From Mycobacterium sp. 852002-51971_SCH5477799-a (lineage in GTDB: Bacteria > Actinomycetota > Actinomycetes > Mycobacteriales > Mycobacteriaceae): 64,000 bases of DNA. The stretch covers positions 82,756 to 146,755 of the forward strand of contig NZ_LZIF01000044.1 of assembly GCF_001667145.1 (NCBI RefSeq). The letters run 5' to 3'. Of this stretch, positions 7,964-16,659 are shown in pieces. The notes under the pieces were generated by a model that saw only the letters and a program-made list of their open reading frames with translations, did no database searches and was not told where the DNA came from. Position numbers and translations under genes: made by a program. Numbering within the stretch: position 1 is the first letter of the stretch; every line of letters begins with the position of its first letter.

Positions 7964-9025
7964 TTAAGTGGTCGCCGGCGCGGGCAGTAGCAGCGCACTG
8001 TCGCCGAATTCGTGCCACAGGTAGCCGTGTTCCACCGCCTCCCGATAGGCCAGCCCGACCAGCTCCGGGCCCGCAACCGCCTCCAGCAACAACAGGTGCG
8101 ACGCTCCGGCGTCATGCCATCCGGTGATCAGGCCGTCGACCACTCGGCACGACCGCTCGGGCCCAAGCACCAGATCCGTCCAGCCGTCCTTCTGCCGCAC
8201 CAGGCCGTCCTCGGCAGCGGCGGACTCCAGAGCGCGCGTCGCGGTTGTTCCCACCGCTATCACCCGCCCGCCGGCCGCGCGGGTGAAGTTCACCAGTCGC
8301 GCGGTCGCCGCGGGCACGTGGAGGGGTTCGGCGACCGGTGGCTCGCCGGCATCCGCCGACGACACCCCCGCGTGCAGCGTGATCGGCGCGATGCCGATGC
8401 CGGCGGCCACCAGGCCGGTGACCAGCGCTGTGCTGAATGGCCTCGCCGCACTTGGCATCTCAGCGCTACCGGGTCGTCTGGCGAACACCGTCTGGTAGTA
8501 GCGCAGCGGCCACGGCCGTGGCACATAGGAGTACCGGATGGGTCGGCCGTGCCGGGTCAGGTAGGACGCGAAGTCACCCTCCACGACGACCCGCGCGGTC
8601 CACAACCGTGCGCCGCCGATTCCCGGTTTCGGGTAGGACGACTCGACGACAAGCACTGCGCCGCCGGGCATTTCGATGCGCTCGCGCGGCCGGATGTCGG
8701 TCAGGTTCCCCGTCGCGTTGCCCGCCGGCCGGAGTTCGACCACCCAGACCCTGTCGGCGCGTGCCGTCGAGAAGTGGATGACGATCGGACGTCCTGCGCG
8801 GTCGCCATCCACGGCGGCCGGCAGGGTGGCCGAGTCGTTCACCACCAGTAGATCACCCGGTCGCAGGTAGTCGCCGAGGTCGGTGAATCGGGCGTGGGTG
8901 ATGCCGTCGGGGCGAGCGACCAGCAGCTTGACGGCATCGCGGGCGATGCCGTGCGCTTCGGGCGGTTCGATGGCGTCGGAGCCCGAGGCGCGGTGGAAGC
9001 GGGTGCGCGGAGCCATCAGGGTCAT
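7964..9025 (-). CDS. QueA-like S-adenosylmethionine:tRNA ribosyltransferase-isomerase family protein
   Basis: A 353-residue member of the QueA family, which normally transfers and isomerises the ribosyl group of SAM onto 7-aminomethyl-7-deazaguanine in tRNA to make epoxyqueuosine. Family landmarks are GDLLVVNDSATLPAA, PLRYYQTVFARRPGSAEMPSAARPFS, GIGIAPITLHAG, AVGTTATRALE, and the end HEFGDSALLL. The normally conserved segment after GSAE (canonically A-P-T-A-G-L-H-F) reads MPSAARPF here, so catalysis or substrate may have changed. Its ATG overlaps the short-chain dehydrogenase stop (ATGA). No other queuosine gene is in the window, so its pathway is open. Confidence 0.7.
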   Translation of the reverse strand: MTLMAPRTRFHRASGSDAIEPPEAHGIARDAVKLLVARPDGITHARFTDLGDYLRPGDLLVVNDSATLPAAVDGDRAGRPIVIHFSTARADRVWVVELRPAGNATGNLTDIRPRERIEMPGGAVLVVESSYPKPGIGGARLWTARVVVEGDFASYLTRHGRPIRYSYVPRPWPLRYYQTVFARRPGSAEMPSAARPFSTALVTGLVAAGIGIAPITLHAGVSSADAGEPPVAEPLHVPAATARLVNFTRAAGGRVIAVGTTATRALESAAAEDGLVRQKDGWTDLVLGPERSCRVVDGLITGWHDAGASHLLLLEAVAGPELVGLAYREAVEHGYLWHEFGDSALLLPAPATT

Positions 9026-9738
9026 CGCGGCGCTCCGGACGGCGCCAGTTCCGCGGCACGGTAGCGGCCCCCTGGGGGCCGGGTGTCCAGCAATCGCAGC
9101 AGCGCCGGCACGACGGACTCGGGCTCGGCCCGGTCGGAGATGTCCTCGCCGGGAAACGCGGCCTGGTGCATCTCGGTGCGCATGTCGCCCGGGTCGAAGG
9201 CATACACGCGTACCGCGGGGGTCTCGGCGGACAGCACCGCCGACAGGTGGTCCAGCGCGGCCTTCGACGAGCCGTACCCACCCCATCCCGGGTAGGGCTC
9301 GACCGCGGCGTCCGACGTCACGTTGACGACCGCCCCCGCGTTGTCCGTCAGGGTCGGTAGCGCCGTCTGGATCAGCGCGAGCGGGGCGAACAGGTTCGTC
9401 TGGTACACGCTCCACAACTCGCTCGCAGGGTAATCGGCGAGGACCGGTTGCGGGCTGGGCCCCAGCCGACTGGCGTTATTCACCAAGAGGCCAAGTGACC
9501 CGGCGTCTAGCGCTGCGGCGACCAATTCGGCACGGTGGCACGCGTCGGTGACGTCACCGGGCAGCGCGATGAAAGCCTCCGAATGCAGTTCTCGGACAGT
9601 GGATTCCAGTTCGAACGCGCGTCGGGCATCACCCACGACGGTCCATCCCCGCTCGAGCAATGCGGCCGCCAGCGCCTTGCCGAACCCGCGGGACGCGCCG
9701 GTGATGATGGCAACGGGTTGCTGTTGTGATTGAGTCAT
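9022..9738 (-). CDS. Short-chain dehydrogenase/reductase (SDR)
   Basis: A 238-residue classical SDR, an NAD(P)-dependent oxidoreductase of unknown substrate. It shows the Rossmann TGASRGFG motif (14-21), an NNAS segment, and the catalytic YGSSK tetrad element in the second half. It is the first gene of a pair with the QueA-like gene, joined by an ATGA overlap, and is divergent from soxR. The SoxR-type promoter between them ends about 6 bases upstream of the ATG at 9738, so the message may be leaderless. Confidence 0.82.
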   Translation of the reverse strand: MTQSQQQPVAIITGASRGFGKALAAALLERGWTVVGDARRAFELESTVRELHSEAFIALPGDVTDACHRAELVAAALDAGSLGLLVNNASRLGPSPQPVLADYPASELWSVYQTNLFAPLALIQTALPTLTDNAGAVVNVTSDAAVEPYPGWGGYGSSKAALDHLSAVLSAETPAVRVYAFDPGDMRTEMHQAAFPGEDISDRAEPESVVPALLRLLDTRPPGGRYRAAELAPSGAPR

Positions 9739-9744
9739 CCCCCC

Positions 9745-9775
9745 ATACTGATAGTTGAAGTAAACTTTAAGTCAA
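9745..9775 (-). promoter_or_regulatory. SoxR/MerR-type promoter with operator, facing the SDR gene
   Basis: On the minus strand TTGACT (9770-9775) and CAGTAT (9745-9750) are separated by exactly 19 bases, the stretched spacer typical of MerR-family-activated promoters. The spacer contains the imperfect palindrome TTGAAGT-AA-ACTTTAA (9755-9770, one mismatch), whose AAGTTTACTT core on the minus strand resembles the enterobacterial SoxR box. It lies between soxR (start 9799) and the SDR gene (start 9738). Regulation by the adjacent SoxR is an inference from position and form. Confidence 0.65.
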
Positions 9776-9798
9776 GCCACGAATTCGAGAAGGCCACA

Positions 9799-10266
9799 AT
9801 GGATAAGAAAGACTTGTTCACCGTCGGCGAGGTGGCGAAGCGCAGCGGCTTCGCGGCGTCTGCGATCCGGTTCTATGAGAGCCAGGGCCTGATCACCGCG
9901 ACCCGGACCGGCGGCGGCCAGCGCCGTTTCGAGCGACAGATGCTGCGACGCCTGGCGTTCATCAAGGCCGCCCGCAACGTCGGCCTAAGCCTGGACGAGG
10001 TGGCCGACGCGCTCGCCACACTTCCCGACGGCCGCACCCCGACCCGCGCCGACTGGGGCCGGCTGTCCAAAACCTGGCGCGCGCGCCTCGACGATCAGAT
10101 CGCCGGGTTGATCGCGCTGCGCGACAATTTGGACTCGTGCATCGGCTGCGGTTGCCTGTCGCTGAAGCGCTGCGCCATCTCCAATCCGGGCGACCTGGCG
10201 GCCAGCGCCGGGGCGGGAGCCGTCTACCTGCCGAGATCGTTACGGCGGCAGTCGATTAGCGGCTGA
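9799..10266 (+). CDS. soxR: Redox-sensing MerR-family regulator SoxR
   Basis: A 155-residue regulator. Residues 6-55 form the MerR winged helix (FTVGEVAKRSGFAASAIRFYESQGLI), followed by a dimerisation helix. C114-x2-C117-x-C119-x5-C125 (CIGCGCLSLKRC) followed by NPGD is the [2Fe-2S] ligand pattern that defines SoxR. In other bacteria its cluster is oxidised by redox-cycling compounds, which switches on promoters with an over-long spacer. I use the ATG at 9799, which begins just before the helix-turn-helix; the frame upstream to 9730 covers the operator. It faces away from the SDR/QueA-like pair, its most likely targets. Confidence 0.9.
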   Translation: MDKKDLFTVGEVAKRSGFAASAIRFYESQGLITATRTGGGQRRFERQMLRRLAFIKAARNVGLSLDEVADALATLPDGRTPTRADWGRLSKTWRARLDDQIAGLIALRDNLDSCIGCGCLSLKRCAISNPGDLAASAGAGAVYLPRSLRRQSISG

Positions 10267-10288
10267 GGCCAACCGTTACCGAGCGGGC

Positions 10289-12115
10289 TCAGCCCGCTTC
10301 GGACAACCGCTGCTTGAGCGCCTCGAACTCGTCGCGGACACCGGTGGGCAGCTTCTCACCGACGAACTCGAACCACTCCTCGATCAGCGGCAGTTCTTCG
10401 CGCCACTCCGCCGGGTTGACCGCCAGCGCCTTGGCCACAGCGCCGCCGTCGACGTCCAGGCCGTCCAGGTCCAGGTCGTCGGCCGTCGGCACGATGCCGA
10501 TCGGGGTGTCCTGACCGCCGGCCTGGTGCTCGATGCGGTCCACGATCCACTTGAGCACCCGGCTGTTCTCGCCGAAGCCCGGCCACAGGAAGCCGCCGTC
10601 TTCGTCGCGGCGGAACCAGTTGACGAAGAACACCTTGGGCATCTTGGATTCGTCGGAGTTCTTGCCCAGGTCGATCCAGTGCTGGAAGTAGTCACCGACG
10701 TGGTAGCCCAGGAACGGCAGCATGGCCATCGGGTCGCGGCGCACGGTGCCGACCTTGCCCTCGGCGGCGGCGGTCTGCTCGCTGCCCATGGTGGCTCCCA
10801 TGAACACGCCGTGCTTCCAGTCGCGAGCCTGCGTCACCAGCGGCACCGTCGTCTTGCGGCGCGCGCCGAACAGGATTCCGGAGATCGGCACGCCCTGCGG
10901 GTCGTCCCACTCCGGCGCCAGGATGGGACACTGCGACATCGGGGTGCAGTAGCGCGAGTTGGGATGCGCGGCCTTCTCGCCGGAATCGGGCGTCCAGTCG
11001 CGGCCCTTCCAGTCGGTCAGGTGCTCCGGCTCGCCCTCCAGGCCCTCCCACCACACGTCGTTGTCATCGGTGAGCGCCACGTTGGTGAAGACGGTGTTGC
11101 CCCCCTCGATGGTGCGCATCGCGTTGGGGTTGGACTTCCAGTTGGTCCCCGGCGCGACGCCGAAGAAACCGAACTCGGGGTTGACCGCATACAGGCGGCC
11201 GTCCTTGCCGAACCGCATCCAGGCGATATCGTCACCGAGGGTCTCGGCGCGCCAGCCCGGGATGGTCGGCTGCAGCATGGCCAGGTTCGTCTTGCCGCAC
11301 GCCGACGGGAACGCCGCGGCGAAGTAGTAGGCCTTGTTCTCCGGCGAGATGAGCTTGAGGATCAGCATGTGCTCGGCGAGCCAGCCCTCGTCGTGGGCCA
11401 TTGCCGAGGCGATGCGCAGCGAGTAGCACTTCTTGCCCAGCAGCGCGTTTCCGCCGTAGCCCGAGCCGTAGCTCATGATCTCGCGGGTCTCCGGGAAGTG
11501 GGTGATGTACTTGGTGTCGTTGCAGGGCCATGGCACGTCCTGTTCGCCCGGCTCCAGCGGAGCACCCACCGAGTGCATTGCCTTGACGAAGAATCCGTCG
11601 TCGCCGATCTTCTCCAGGGCGGCCTTGCCCATCCGGGTCATCACCTTCATCGAGATGACGACGTACTCGGAGTCGGTGATCTCCACGCCCAGCTTCGGGT
11701 CGTCGGCGCCAAGCGGGCCCATGCAGAACGGCACCACCCACATGGTGCGGCCGCGCATGCAGCCGCGGTACAGATCGGTCATGGTGGACCGCATCTCGGA
11801 CGGGTCCATCCAATTATTCGTCGGCCCGGCGTCGACCTGGCGCTCGGAGCAAATGAAGGTCCGCGACTCCACCCGCGCCACGTCGGACGGGTCCGACAGC
11901 GCCAGGTAGGAGTTGGGGTGCTTCTCCTCGTTCAGCTTCGTCAGCGTCCCGGCCTCGACCAGGTGCGTGGCCAGCCGGTTGAACTCCTCGTCGGAACCGT
12001 CAGCGAAGACCACCCGGTCGGGCTGGGTGAGCTCGGCGACCTCCTGCACCCATGACAGCAGGCCCGGGTGGTTCGTGGGGGCTGTATCCAAACCGGGAAT
12101 GGTCGCTGAGGTCAT
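10289..12115 (-). CDS. pckA: Phosphoenolpyruvate carboxykinase (GTP)
   Basis: A 608-residue GTP-dependent PEP carboxykinase, which converts oxaloacetate and GTP to PEP, GDP and CO2 for gluconeogenesis. The P-loop-like [12 protein letters not shown] contains the active-site Cys and the Lys that binds the nucleotide. GDDIAWM follows as the kinase-2 motif, and the C-terminal [15 protein letters not shown] segment is family-typical. Length matches M. tuberculosis PckA (606). The ATG at 12115 is preceded at good distance by AGGAGAG. The frame continues upstream without a start context. It stands alone, with 142 bases separating it from the upstream GTPase-like gene. Confidence 0.95.
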   Translation of the reverse strand: MTSATIPGLDTAPTNHPGLLSWVQEVAELTQPDRVVFADGSDEEFNRLATHLVEAGTLTKLNEEKHPNSYLALSDPSDVARVESRTFICSERQVDAGPTNNWMDPSEMRSTMTDLYRGCMRGRTMWVVPFCMGPLGADDPKLGVEITDSEYVVISMKVMTRMGKAALEKIGDDGFFVKAMHSVGAPLEPGEQDVPWPCNDTKYITHFPETREIMSYGSGYGGNALLGKKCYSLRIASAMAHDEGWLAEHMLILKLISPENKAYYFAAAFPSACGKTNLAMLQPTIPGWRAETLGDDIAWMRFGKDGRLYAVNPEFGFFGVAPGTNWKSNPNAMRTIEGGNTVFTNVALTDDNDVWWEGLEGEPEHLTDWKGRDWTPDSGEKAAHPNSRYCTPMSQCPILAPEWDDPQGVPISGILFGARRKTTVPLVTQARDWKHGVFMGATMGSEQTAAAEGKVGTVRRDPMAMLPFLGYHVGDYFQHWIDLGKNSDESKMPKVFFVNWFRRDEDGGFLWPGFGENSRVLKWIVDRIEHQAGGQDTPIGIVPTADDLDLDGLDVDGGAVAKALAVNPAEWREELPLIEEWFEFVGEKLPTGVRDEFEALKQRLSEAG

Positions 12116-12257
12116 CGAACTCTCCTGGATTCTTTGCGTATCGGGCTGGTGTTGCTCGCTATGCTCTCGCCCACACAATTAAAGAATTGGTGGCGTTAAC
12201 AACAGGTTATCGTGAGGATCTTGTCGAGGGAGCCTCGGGCGGGTATAAGCCTTCTCA
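12116..12257. other. pckA leader/intergenic region
   Basis: These 142 bases between the Rv0210-like stop and pckA are less GC-rich than their surroundings, with patches such as ACAATTAAAGAATT and GTTAACAACAGGTTA around 12175-12210. They hold the pckA ribosome site and presumably its promoter. I cannot name a specific operator. Confidence 0.4.
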
Positions 12258-13820
12258 CTACAACGATTCAGAAGATCCCGAAGGGTCAGCATCTTCGCTC
12301 CTCGAAGGGGCTTTTTCGGTTTCGTCATCACCGGAGTTTTCGGGGTGACCTTTGCCCTGTCGTATACCCGGTTCTCCCAGTTCTGCACGTACGACCGCCA
12401 GGGCCGCCGTCACCGCGGGCATGTCCCGATCCCGCGCCGCGGCGGCCCGCGCGGCGGCCAGCGCGTGCTCGCGCAGTTCGGTGTCGATGACGCCGACCGA
12501 CGCCGACACCTGCGCGTTCTCAGCCTCGTCCTGAGCCAGCAGCGCCTTGCTCAACACCGACTCGGCGGCCAGCACGCGGGTGGCGACCAGCTCCTCGACG
12601 ACCGACTGCAGCGCGGACGTGGCGTCGCCCGCCCAGCGGTCCAGCAGCGCCCGGTCGTGCAGCAGCGCACGGATGTTGATCACCATGAATGTGAGCGCGA
12701 CCGAGATCGCCACGCACGCCAGGGCCGCGGCGACGGCCAGCGCGGGGTTCAGCCGCGAGGCCAGGCCGCTCATCAGCCGGCTCAGCGTCAGCGCCACCCC
12801 GAGGCCGAACCCGACGCCTAGCACGATCATCAGCCAGGTTTCCTGTCGGCGTGATTTCAGCGGCGGCGGTGAGACGGTGACCTCCGGAAGCCGCTCGAAC
12901 GGCGGCAGCTCCATCGGCACGCTCACCGCCTGCGCCACCTGAGCCAGTTGCGTGTCGGTGGCTTCGCTGACCTCCGCCACCACCGCTTCCAGCTGGTCGC
13001 GGGTGAGCGCCTCGAAGCCGGACATGCCGCGCCGCGACAAATCCGCCGCGCGTTCCTGCAGGTCGGTGCGCGCCGCCGCGCACCGGTTACGCGCGGAGTG
13101 CGACAGGGCGACCCGCGACTGCTGGATCTGGCCGCGCAGGGTGATGGTCCGCTCGCTTTTGGCCTGACGCCGCTGCTGCAGTGCGGTGCTGCGCTCTTCG
13201 CGCAGCGCCTCGACCCGGGCCCGCCGCCCCGACCCCTCGACCTCGCGCTCATACCGGCGCGCCATCGTCTGCAGCCGGGATTCCCACGCGCGCAACCTGT
13301 TTCGTCGCGCAAGATCGGGCTGATCAAGCAGCGCTGTGACGGCTTCGGCCAGCTCGTCGACGTCCGGGTCGCCCACGTCGGGCAGGGCCGCCGCGCCCAC
13401 CCAGGGCGCCCGGCCGTAGCGCGGCGCGTGCGCACCCAGCGAGTCGCGGTTGGCGGCGACGATGTCCTGCCAGTTCAGATGCACATCGATCTTGGACACC
13501 ACGCCGACGACGGCGTCGGTGTGCTCGGTCGCGGCGTCCAGCAGCGCGCAGTCCGACGGCGTCAGGTTCGCCGCCGCGGAGACGACGAACACCACCGCCA
13601 CCGGCGCCTCCCCGGGGCCCAGGTCCGTCGATTCGACGAATTTGCGTTGCGACAGCCGCTCCCGCAGTGCGTCGGCCACCGCGCTGACCCCCGCCATCCA
13701 CGGACCGGTCACCAGCACCACGTCGCAGCGCTGAATCGCCGGCGGATCCAGCCCGGGGCCGGCCGCCGCGACGAGCGCGTCCACCTCGGCGACGGGATCG
13801 TGGTTTGTCTCTTCGCTCAC
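12258..13820 (-). CDS. Membrane-anchored degenerate GTPase-like protein, Rv0210 type
   Basis: A 520-residue protein with an N-terminal GTPase-like domain, a charged coiled-coil-like stretch (about 170-265) and two membrane segments (about 330-350 and 361-385), then a helical, acidic tail. This layout recalls bacterial dynamin-like proteins. The expected P-loop is GPWMAGVS (39-46): the spacing G-x4-G-x-S is kept but the invariant Lys is Val45. The base-recognition motif reads SKID (110-113), not NKxD. It starts with a GTG that overlaps the stop of its upstream partner (GTGA). Position between pckA and trmB matches Rv0210. Function is unknown; a pseudo-GTPase membrane scaffold is an inference. 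Confidence 0.72.
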   Translation of the reverse strand: MSEETNHDPVAEVDALVAAAGPGLDPPAIQRCDVVLVTGPWMAGVSAVADALRERLSQRKFVESTDLGPGEAPVAVVFVVSAAANLTPSDCALLDAATEHTDAVVGVVSKIDVHLNWQDIVAANRDSLGAHAPRYGRAPWVGAAALPDVGDPDVDELAEAVTALLDQPDLARRNRLRAWESRLQTMARRYEREVEGSGRRARVEALREERSTALQQRRQAKSERTITLRGQIQQSRVALSHSARNRCAAARTDLQERAADLSRRGMSGFEALTRDQLEAVVAEVSEATDTQLAQVAQAVSVPMELPPFERLPEVTVSPPPLKSRRQETWLMIVLGVGFGLGVALTLSRLMSGLASRLNPALAVAAALACVAISVALTFMVINIRALLHDRALLDRWAGDATSALQSVVEELVATRVLAAESVLSKALLAQDEAENAQVSASVGVIDTELREHALAAARAAAARDRDMPAVTAALAVVRAELGEPGIRQGKGHPENSGDDETEKAPSRSEDADPSGSSESL

Positions 13821-14911
13821 CAGGATTCCCCCGGCAGCGACGCGCAAGCCTGTGACCACAGCCGCAGCGATCCCCGGGCGATGTCGGCGCCGCAGGCGCG
13901 GTGCAGGTCGCTGGCCGACGACCGGCTGTAGCGCTGCCATCGCACCGCCCGCGGCAGGTGCCCGGACGGGTCTCGATGCGGGTCGAGGACCTTGTGATCG
14001 CCCGGCTGCAGGCCGGCCGACTCGGCGAGGTCCACGGCGGCCGCCATCCGGGCGAGCACGGTGTCGTCGCTTGACAGGAACCCGCTGATGCGCTCGCCGA
14101 GCCCGCCACCGCTCGCGGCCAGCGCCTCGAGTTCGGCGACGGCGTCCAGCACCCGCTGGTAGCGCGCCTCGGCGCCCAGCGCGGCGATTCTGGCCAGGAT
14201 CGCGTCGATGCCGCTCAGCCGGTGCAGCAAGGTGAGCACCTGGGCCGGGGTCCGGCCCTGCCGGAACGCGGCGACCGCCAGCGCCGTGCCCAACAGGTCG
14301 AGGGTGTCCAGCAGGCGTCGCCGCACCTCGGCCGGCACCGGGACGTCGGCGGCCAGGAATCCGGCGAAGGAGCCGTCGAAACATGCGGTGCCGCCGGGGT
14401 GAGCGGCGAGCGCGGACAGCGCCGTCCACTGGGTGCTGTCCAGGTCGTCGAGCGCGGCGACCGCGAGCAAGCCGGTCATCGGTTCCATGGGCACGCCGAT
14501 CAGCGCCGAGAGCTCCGTACACCTCGCGCGCGCCGCGGCGATCGGGCCGTCACCCCCGGACAGCGAGCCCGCCAGATCGGCCTTGTTCAGCACCGCCAGC
14601 ACCGGGCGCCCGGCCGCTGAGAACCGGGCGATCGCGTGGGTGTCCTCGGGCTTGACCACCTCCGCTATCACGTAGACCACCACGTCGACGTCGCGATCGG
14701 TCACCGGTTTGTCGACCGCGATTCCCGCCGCAGGTCCCGCGCCGGCCAGGGCGCGGCGCACGGTGCTGCAGCCGACCCCCCGACGGCCGCGCACGACCAC
14801 GCGCAACGGTGCGGCGGATCGCCGCGCGATCGCCGTCACACGCGGGTCGACGTGGCCGGCGGCAAACCGGGCCAGTTCGTCGACGAAAGTTCGGTGTCCT
14901 TGTGCCCTCAT
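13817..14911 (-). CDS. Degenerate GTPase-like protein, Rv0209 type
   Basis: A 364-residue soluble protein with a GTPase-like N-terminal domain. The P-loop GRRGVGCST (42-50) has Cys48 where Lys is nearly always required, while the guanine-specificity motif NKAD (109-112) is intact. The rest is helical and Ala/Leu-rich without a clear membrane segment. It is translationally coupled to the membrane-anchored partner downstream through a GTGA overlap, as in the M. tuberculosis Rv0209/Rv0210 pair. The two probably form a hetero-oligomer, like paired bacterial dynamin-like proteins. Whether either binds GTP cannot be settled from sequence. It is divergent from trmB. Confidence 0.72.
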   Translation of the reverse strand: MRAQGHRTFVDELARFAAGHVDPRVTAIARRSAAPLRVVVRGRRGVGCSTVRRALAGAGPAAGIAVDKPVTDRDVDVVVYVIAEVVKPEDTHAIARFSAAGRPVLAVLNKADLAGSLSGGDGPIAAARARCTELSALIGVPMEPMTGLLAVAALDDLDSTQWTALSALAAHPGGTACFDGSFAGFLAADVPVPAEVRRRLLDTLDLLGTALAVAAFRQGRTPAQVLTLLHRLSGIDAILARIAALGAEARYQRVLDAVAELEALAASGGGLGERISGFLSSDDTVLARMAAAVDLAESAGLQPGDHKVLDPHRDPSGHLPRAVRWQRYSRSSASDLHRACGADIARGSLRLWSQACASLPGESW

Positions 14912-15045
14912 ATCCCGCCTGTTCGGTCCGGATGACCCCTTGCCCGGCCGGCGCTGACGCTAGCGGATGCAGCGCCGGGGCCGAGCGATCCCACCGAATG
15001 GTGGCACCCGCGTCACAAAGAAGCGAGCCACCGTTAATCAGTTAC

Positions 15046-15061
15046 CAGTTGAAGGCAACTG
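15046..15061. promoter_or_regulatory. Perfect inverted repeat upstream of trmB
   Basis: CAGTTG-AAGG-CAACTG is a perfect 6-base-arm palindrome with outer TACC/GGTA bases adding partial symmetry. It sits in the 210-base divergent gap between the Rv0209-like gene and trmB, and could be an operator or a short hairpin in the trmB leader. No regulator is assigned. Confidence 0.35.
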
Positions 15062-15121
15062 TTGGGTATCAATCCGGACCAGGGGCGGCTACATCCACGG
15101 TTCATAGGCCACCATGGACAA

Positions 15122-15883
15122 ATGCATGCGCAGCGCGGGGTGGCGATGTCTGCCGACACGCCTACCGGGGACTCCGACCGCCCGGACCAGCGCTATCTCC
15201 CGGCGACGGCGTTCCGGTCGCGACGCTCGGCGCTGTCCGATGCCCAGCGCCAGACCTGGGAGCGACGCTGGCCCGAACTCGGCCTGTCCGTGGGCGCACC
15301 CGACGAACCCGACAGCTCCGAACCCCCGCTGGATACGGTCGCCTGGTTCGGCCGACAGGCCCCGGTGGTACTCGAAATCGGTTGTGGCAGTGGCATTTCC
15401 ACCCTGGCGATGGCTAAGGATGAGCCCGATATCGATGTCGTCGCGGTAGAAATCTACCGCCGCGGGCTGGCGCAACTGCTGTCCGCCATCGACCGCGACC
15501 AGGTGAGCAACATCCGGCTGATCCGCGGCAACGCCCTCGATGTCTTGCAACGCCTCATCGCTCCGGGTTCGCTGACCGGGGTTCGCGTCTTCTTTCCCGA
15601 TCCGTGGCCGAAGGCCCGGCATCACAAACGCCGGTTCCTGCAGCCCGGCACGATTGGCTTGATAGCCGACCGGCTACTCCCTGGTGGTGTCCTGCATGTT
15701 GCGACGGACCACGCCGGCTACGCCGAGCACATCGCCGAAGTCGGCGCGGGTGAATCCCGACTGCATCCGGTCGGTCCCGGCAGTGCGCTGCCGATCTCGA
15801 TCGTGCGCCCAACCACCAAGTACGAGACGAAGGCTCAAGAAGCGGGCAGCGCGGTCACCGAATTCATTTGGCTTAGACGATGA
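15122..15883 (+). CDS. trmB: tRNA (guanine-N7-)-methyltransferase
   Basis: A 253-residue SAM-dependent methyltransferase that makes m7G46 in tRNA variable loops. The SAM-binding motif is VVLEIGCGSGISTLAMA, followed by VVAVEIYRRGLAQLL, and the TrmB signature FFPDPWPKARHHKRR is complete; the C-terminus has PTTKYETKA. The start is uncertain: ATG 15122 begins HAQRGVAM, an alternative ATG is at 15146, and the frame is open to a TTG at 15062. The related Rv0208c has a similar GQMHAQ N-terminus, which favours a start at or upstream of 15122. The NYN-domain gene follows after 7 bases. Confidence 0.9.
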   Translation: MHAQRGVAMSADTPTGDSDRPDQRYLPATAFRSRRSALSDAQRQTWERRWPELGLSVGAPDEPDSSEPPLDTVAWFGRQAPVVLEIGCGSGISTLAMAKDEPDIDVVAVEIYRRGLAQLLSAIDRDQVSNIRLIRGNALDVLQRLIAPGSLTGVRVFFPDPWPKARHHKRRFLQPGTIGLIADRLLPGGVLHVATDHAGYAEHIAEVGAGESRLHPVGPGSALPISIVRPTTKYETKAQEAGSAVTEFIWLRR

Positions 15884-15890
15884 GTAGGCG

Positions 15891-16610
15891 ATGAGTATGA
15901 GCCTGACTGAAGAGACCGCGGCGGGAGCAGAGCCCGTCGCGCCGCCGGCAGTGCTGAGCGGCGACGAGCTGGGCGACTTCGCTCCGCCCGGTGGGCGGGT
16001 GCTGCTGGTGTGGGACGCCCCGAACCTCGACATGGGCCTGGGCTCCATCCTGGGCCGCCGCCCGACAGCCTTAGAGCGCCCGCGGTTCGACGCCCTGGGA
16101 CGCTGGCTGTTGTCGCGCACGGCCGAGGTCAGCGCCAGTCGCCCCGGCGTGGTGGTGGAACCCGAGGCCACCGTCTTCACCAACATCGCGCCGGGCAGCG
16201 CCGACGTCGTCCGACCCTGGGTGGACGCGCTTCGCAACGTGGGATTCGCGGTGTTCGCCAAGCCGAAGATCGACGAGGACAGCGACGTCGACCGCGACAT
16301 GCTGACCCACATCGAACTGCGGCGCACCGAGGGATTGGCGGCGCTGGTGGTGGCCTCCGCCGACGGCCAGGCGTTTCGTCATCCGCTGGAAGACATCGCA
16401 CGAACGGGGGTCAGCGTCCAAGTGATCGGATTTCGCGAACATGCGAGTTGGGCGCTAGCGTCGGATACCTTGGACTTCGTTGATCTGGAGGATATCGCTG
16501 GTGTCTTCCGGGAACCGTTGCCGCGGATCGGCCTAGATTCGCTGCCTGACCAGGGTGCGTGGCTGCAGCCGTTCCGGCCGCTCTCCGCGCTGCTGACCTC
16601 GCGTGTGTGA
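15891..16610 (+). CDS. NYN-domain protein, Rv0207c type
   Basis: A 239-residue protein with a NYN/PIN-like nuclease fold. VLLVWDAPNLDMGLG supplies the first acidic residue and Asn, KIDEDSDVDRDMLTHIEL supplies further acidic residues, and LVVASADGQAF the SxDxxF element characteristic of NYN RNases. In bacteria such domains often act on RNA, but no activity is known for this one. It lies between trmB and mmpL3 on the same strand as in M. tuberculosis, with 49 bases to mmpL3, so the three may be co-transcribed. The ATG at 15891 is used; another ATG follows 6 bases later. Confidence 0.78.
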   Translation: MSMSLTEETAAGAEPVAPPAVLSGDELGDFAPPGGRVLLVWDAPNLDMGLGSILGRRPTALERPRFDALGRWLLSRTAEVSASRPGVVVEPEATVFTNIAPGSADVVRPWVDALRNVGFAVFAKPKIDEDSDVDRDMLTHIELRRTEGLAALVVASADGQAFRHPLEDIARTGVSVQVIGFREHASWALASDTLDFVDLEDIAGVFREPLPRIGLDSLPDQGAWLQPFRPLSALLTSRV

Positions 16611-16659
16611 CACTGGAAAACCTATGCGCGGGTCGTTGACGATCCAGTAAGGAGCTTGC

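Noticed and set aside
9026..9415. N-terminal extension of the QueA-like frame
   Set aside because: It would overlap the SDR gene by about 390 bases, and the ATGA junction at 9022-9025 gives a normal coupled start.
10526..12055. Open frame of 509 codons opposite pckA
   Set aside because: pckA is complete and highly conserved; the antisense translation has no recognisable motif or ribosome site.
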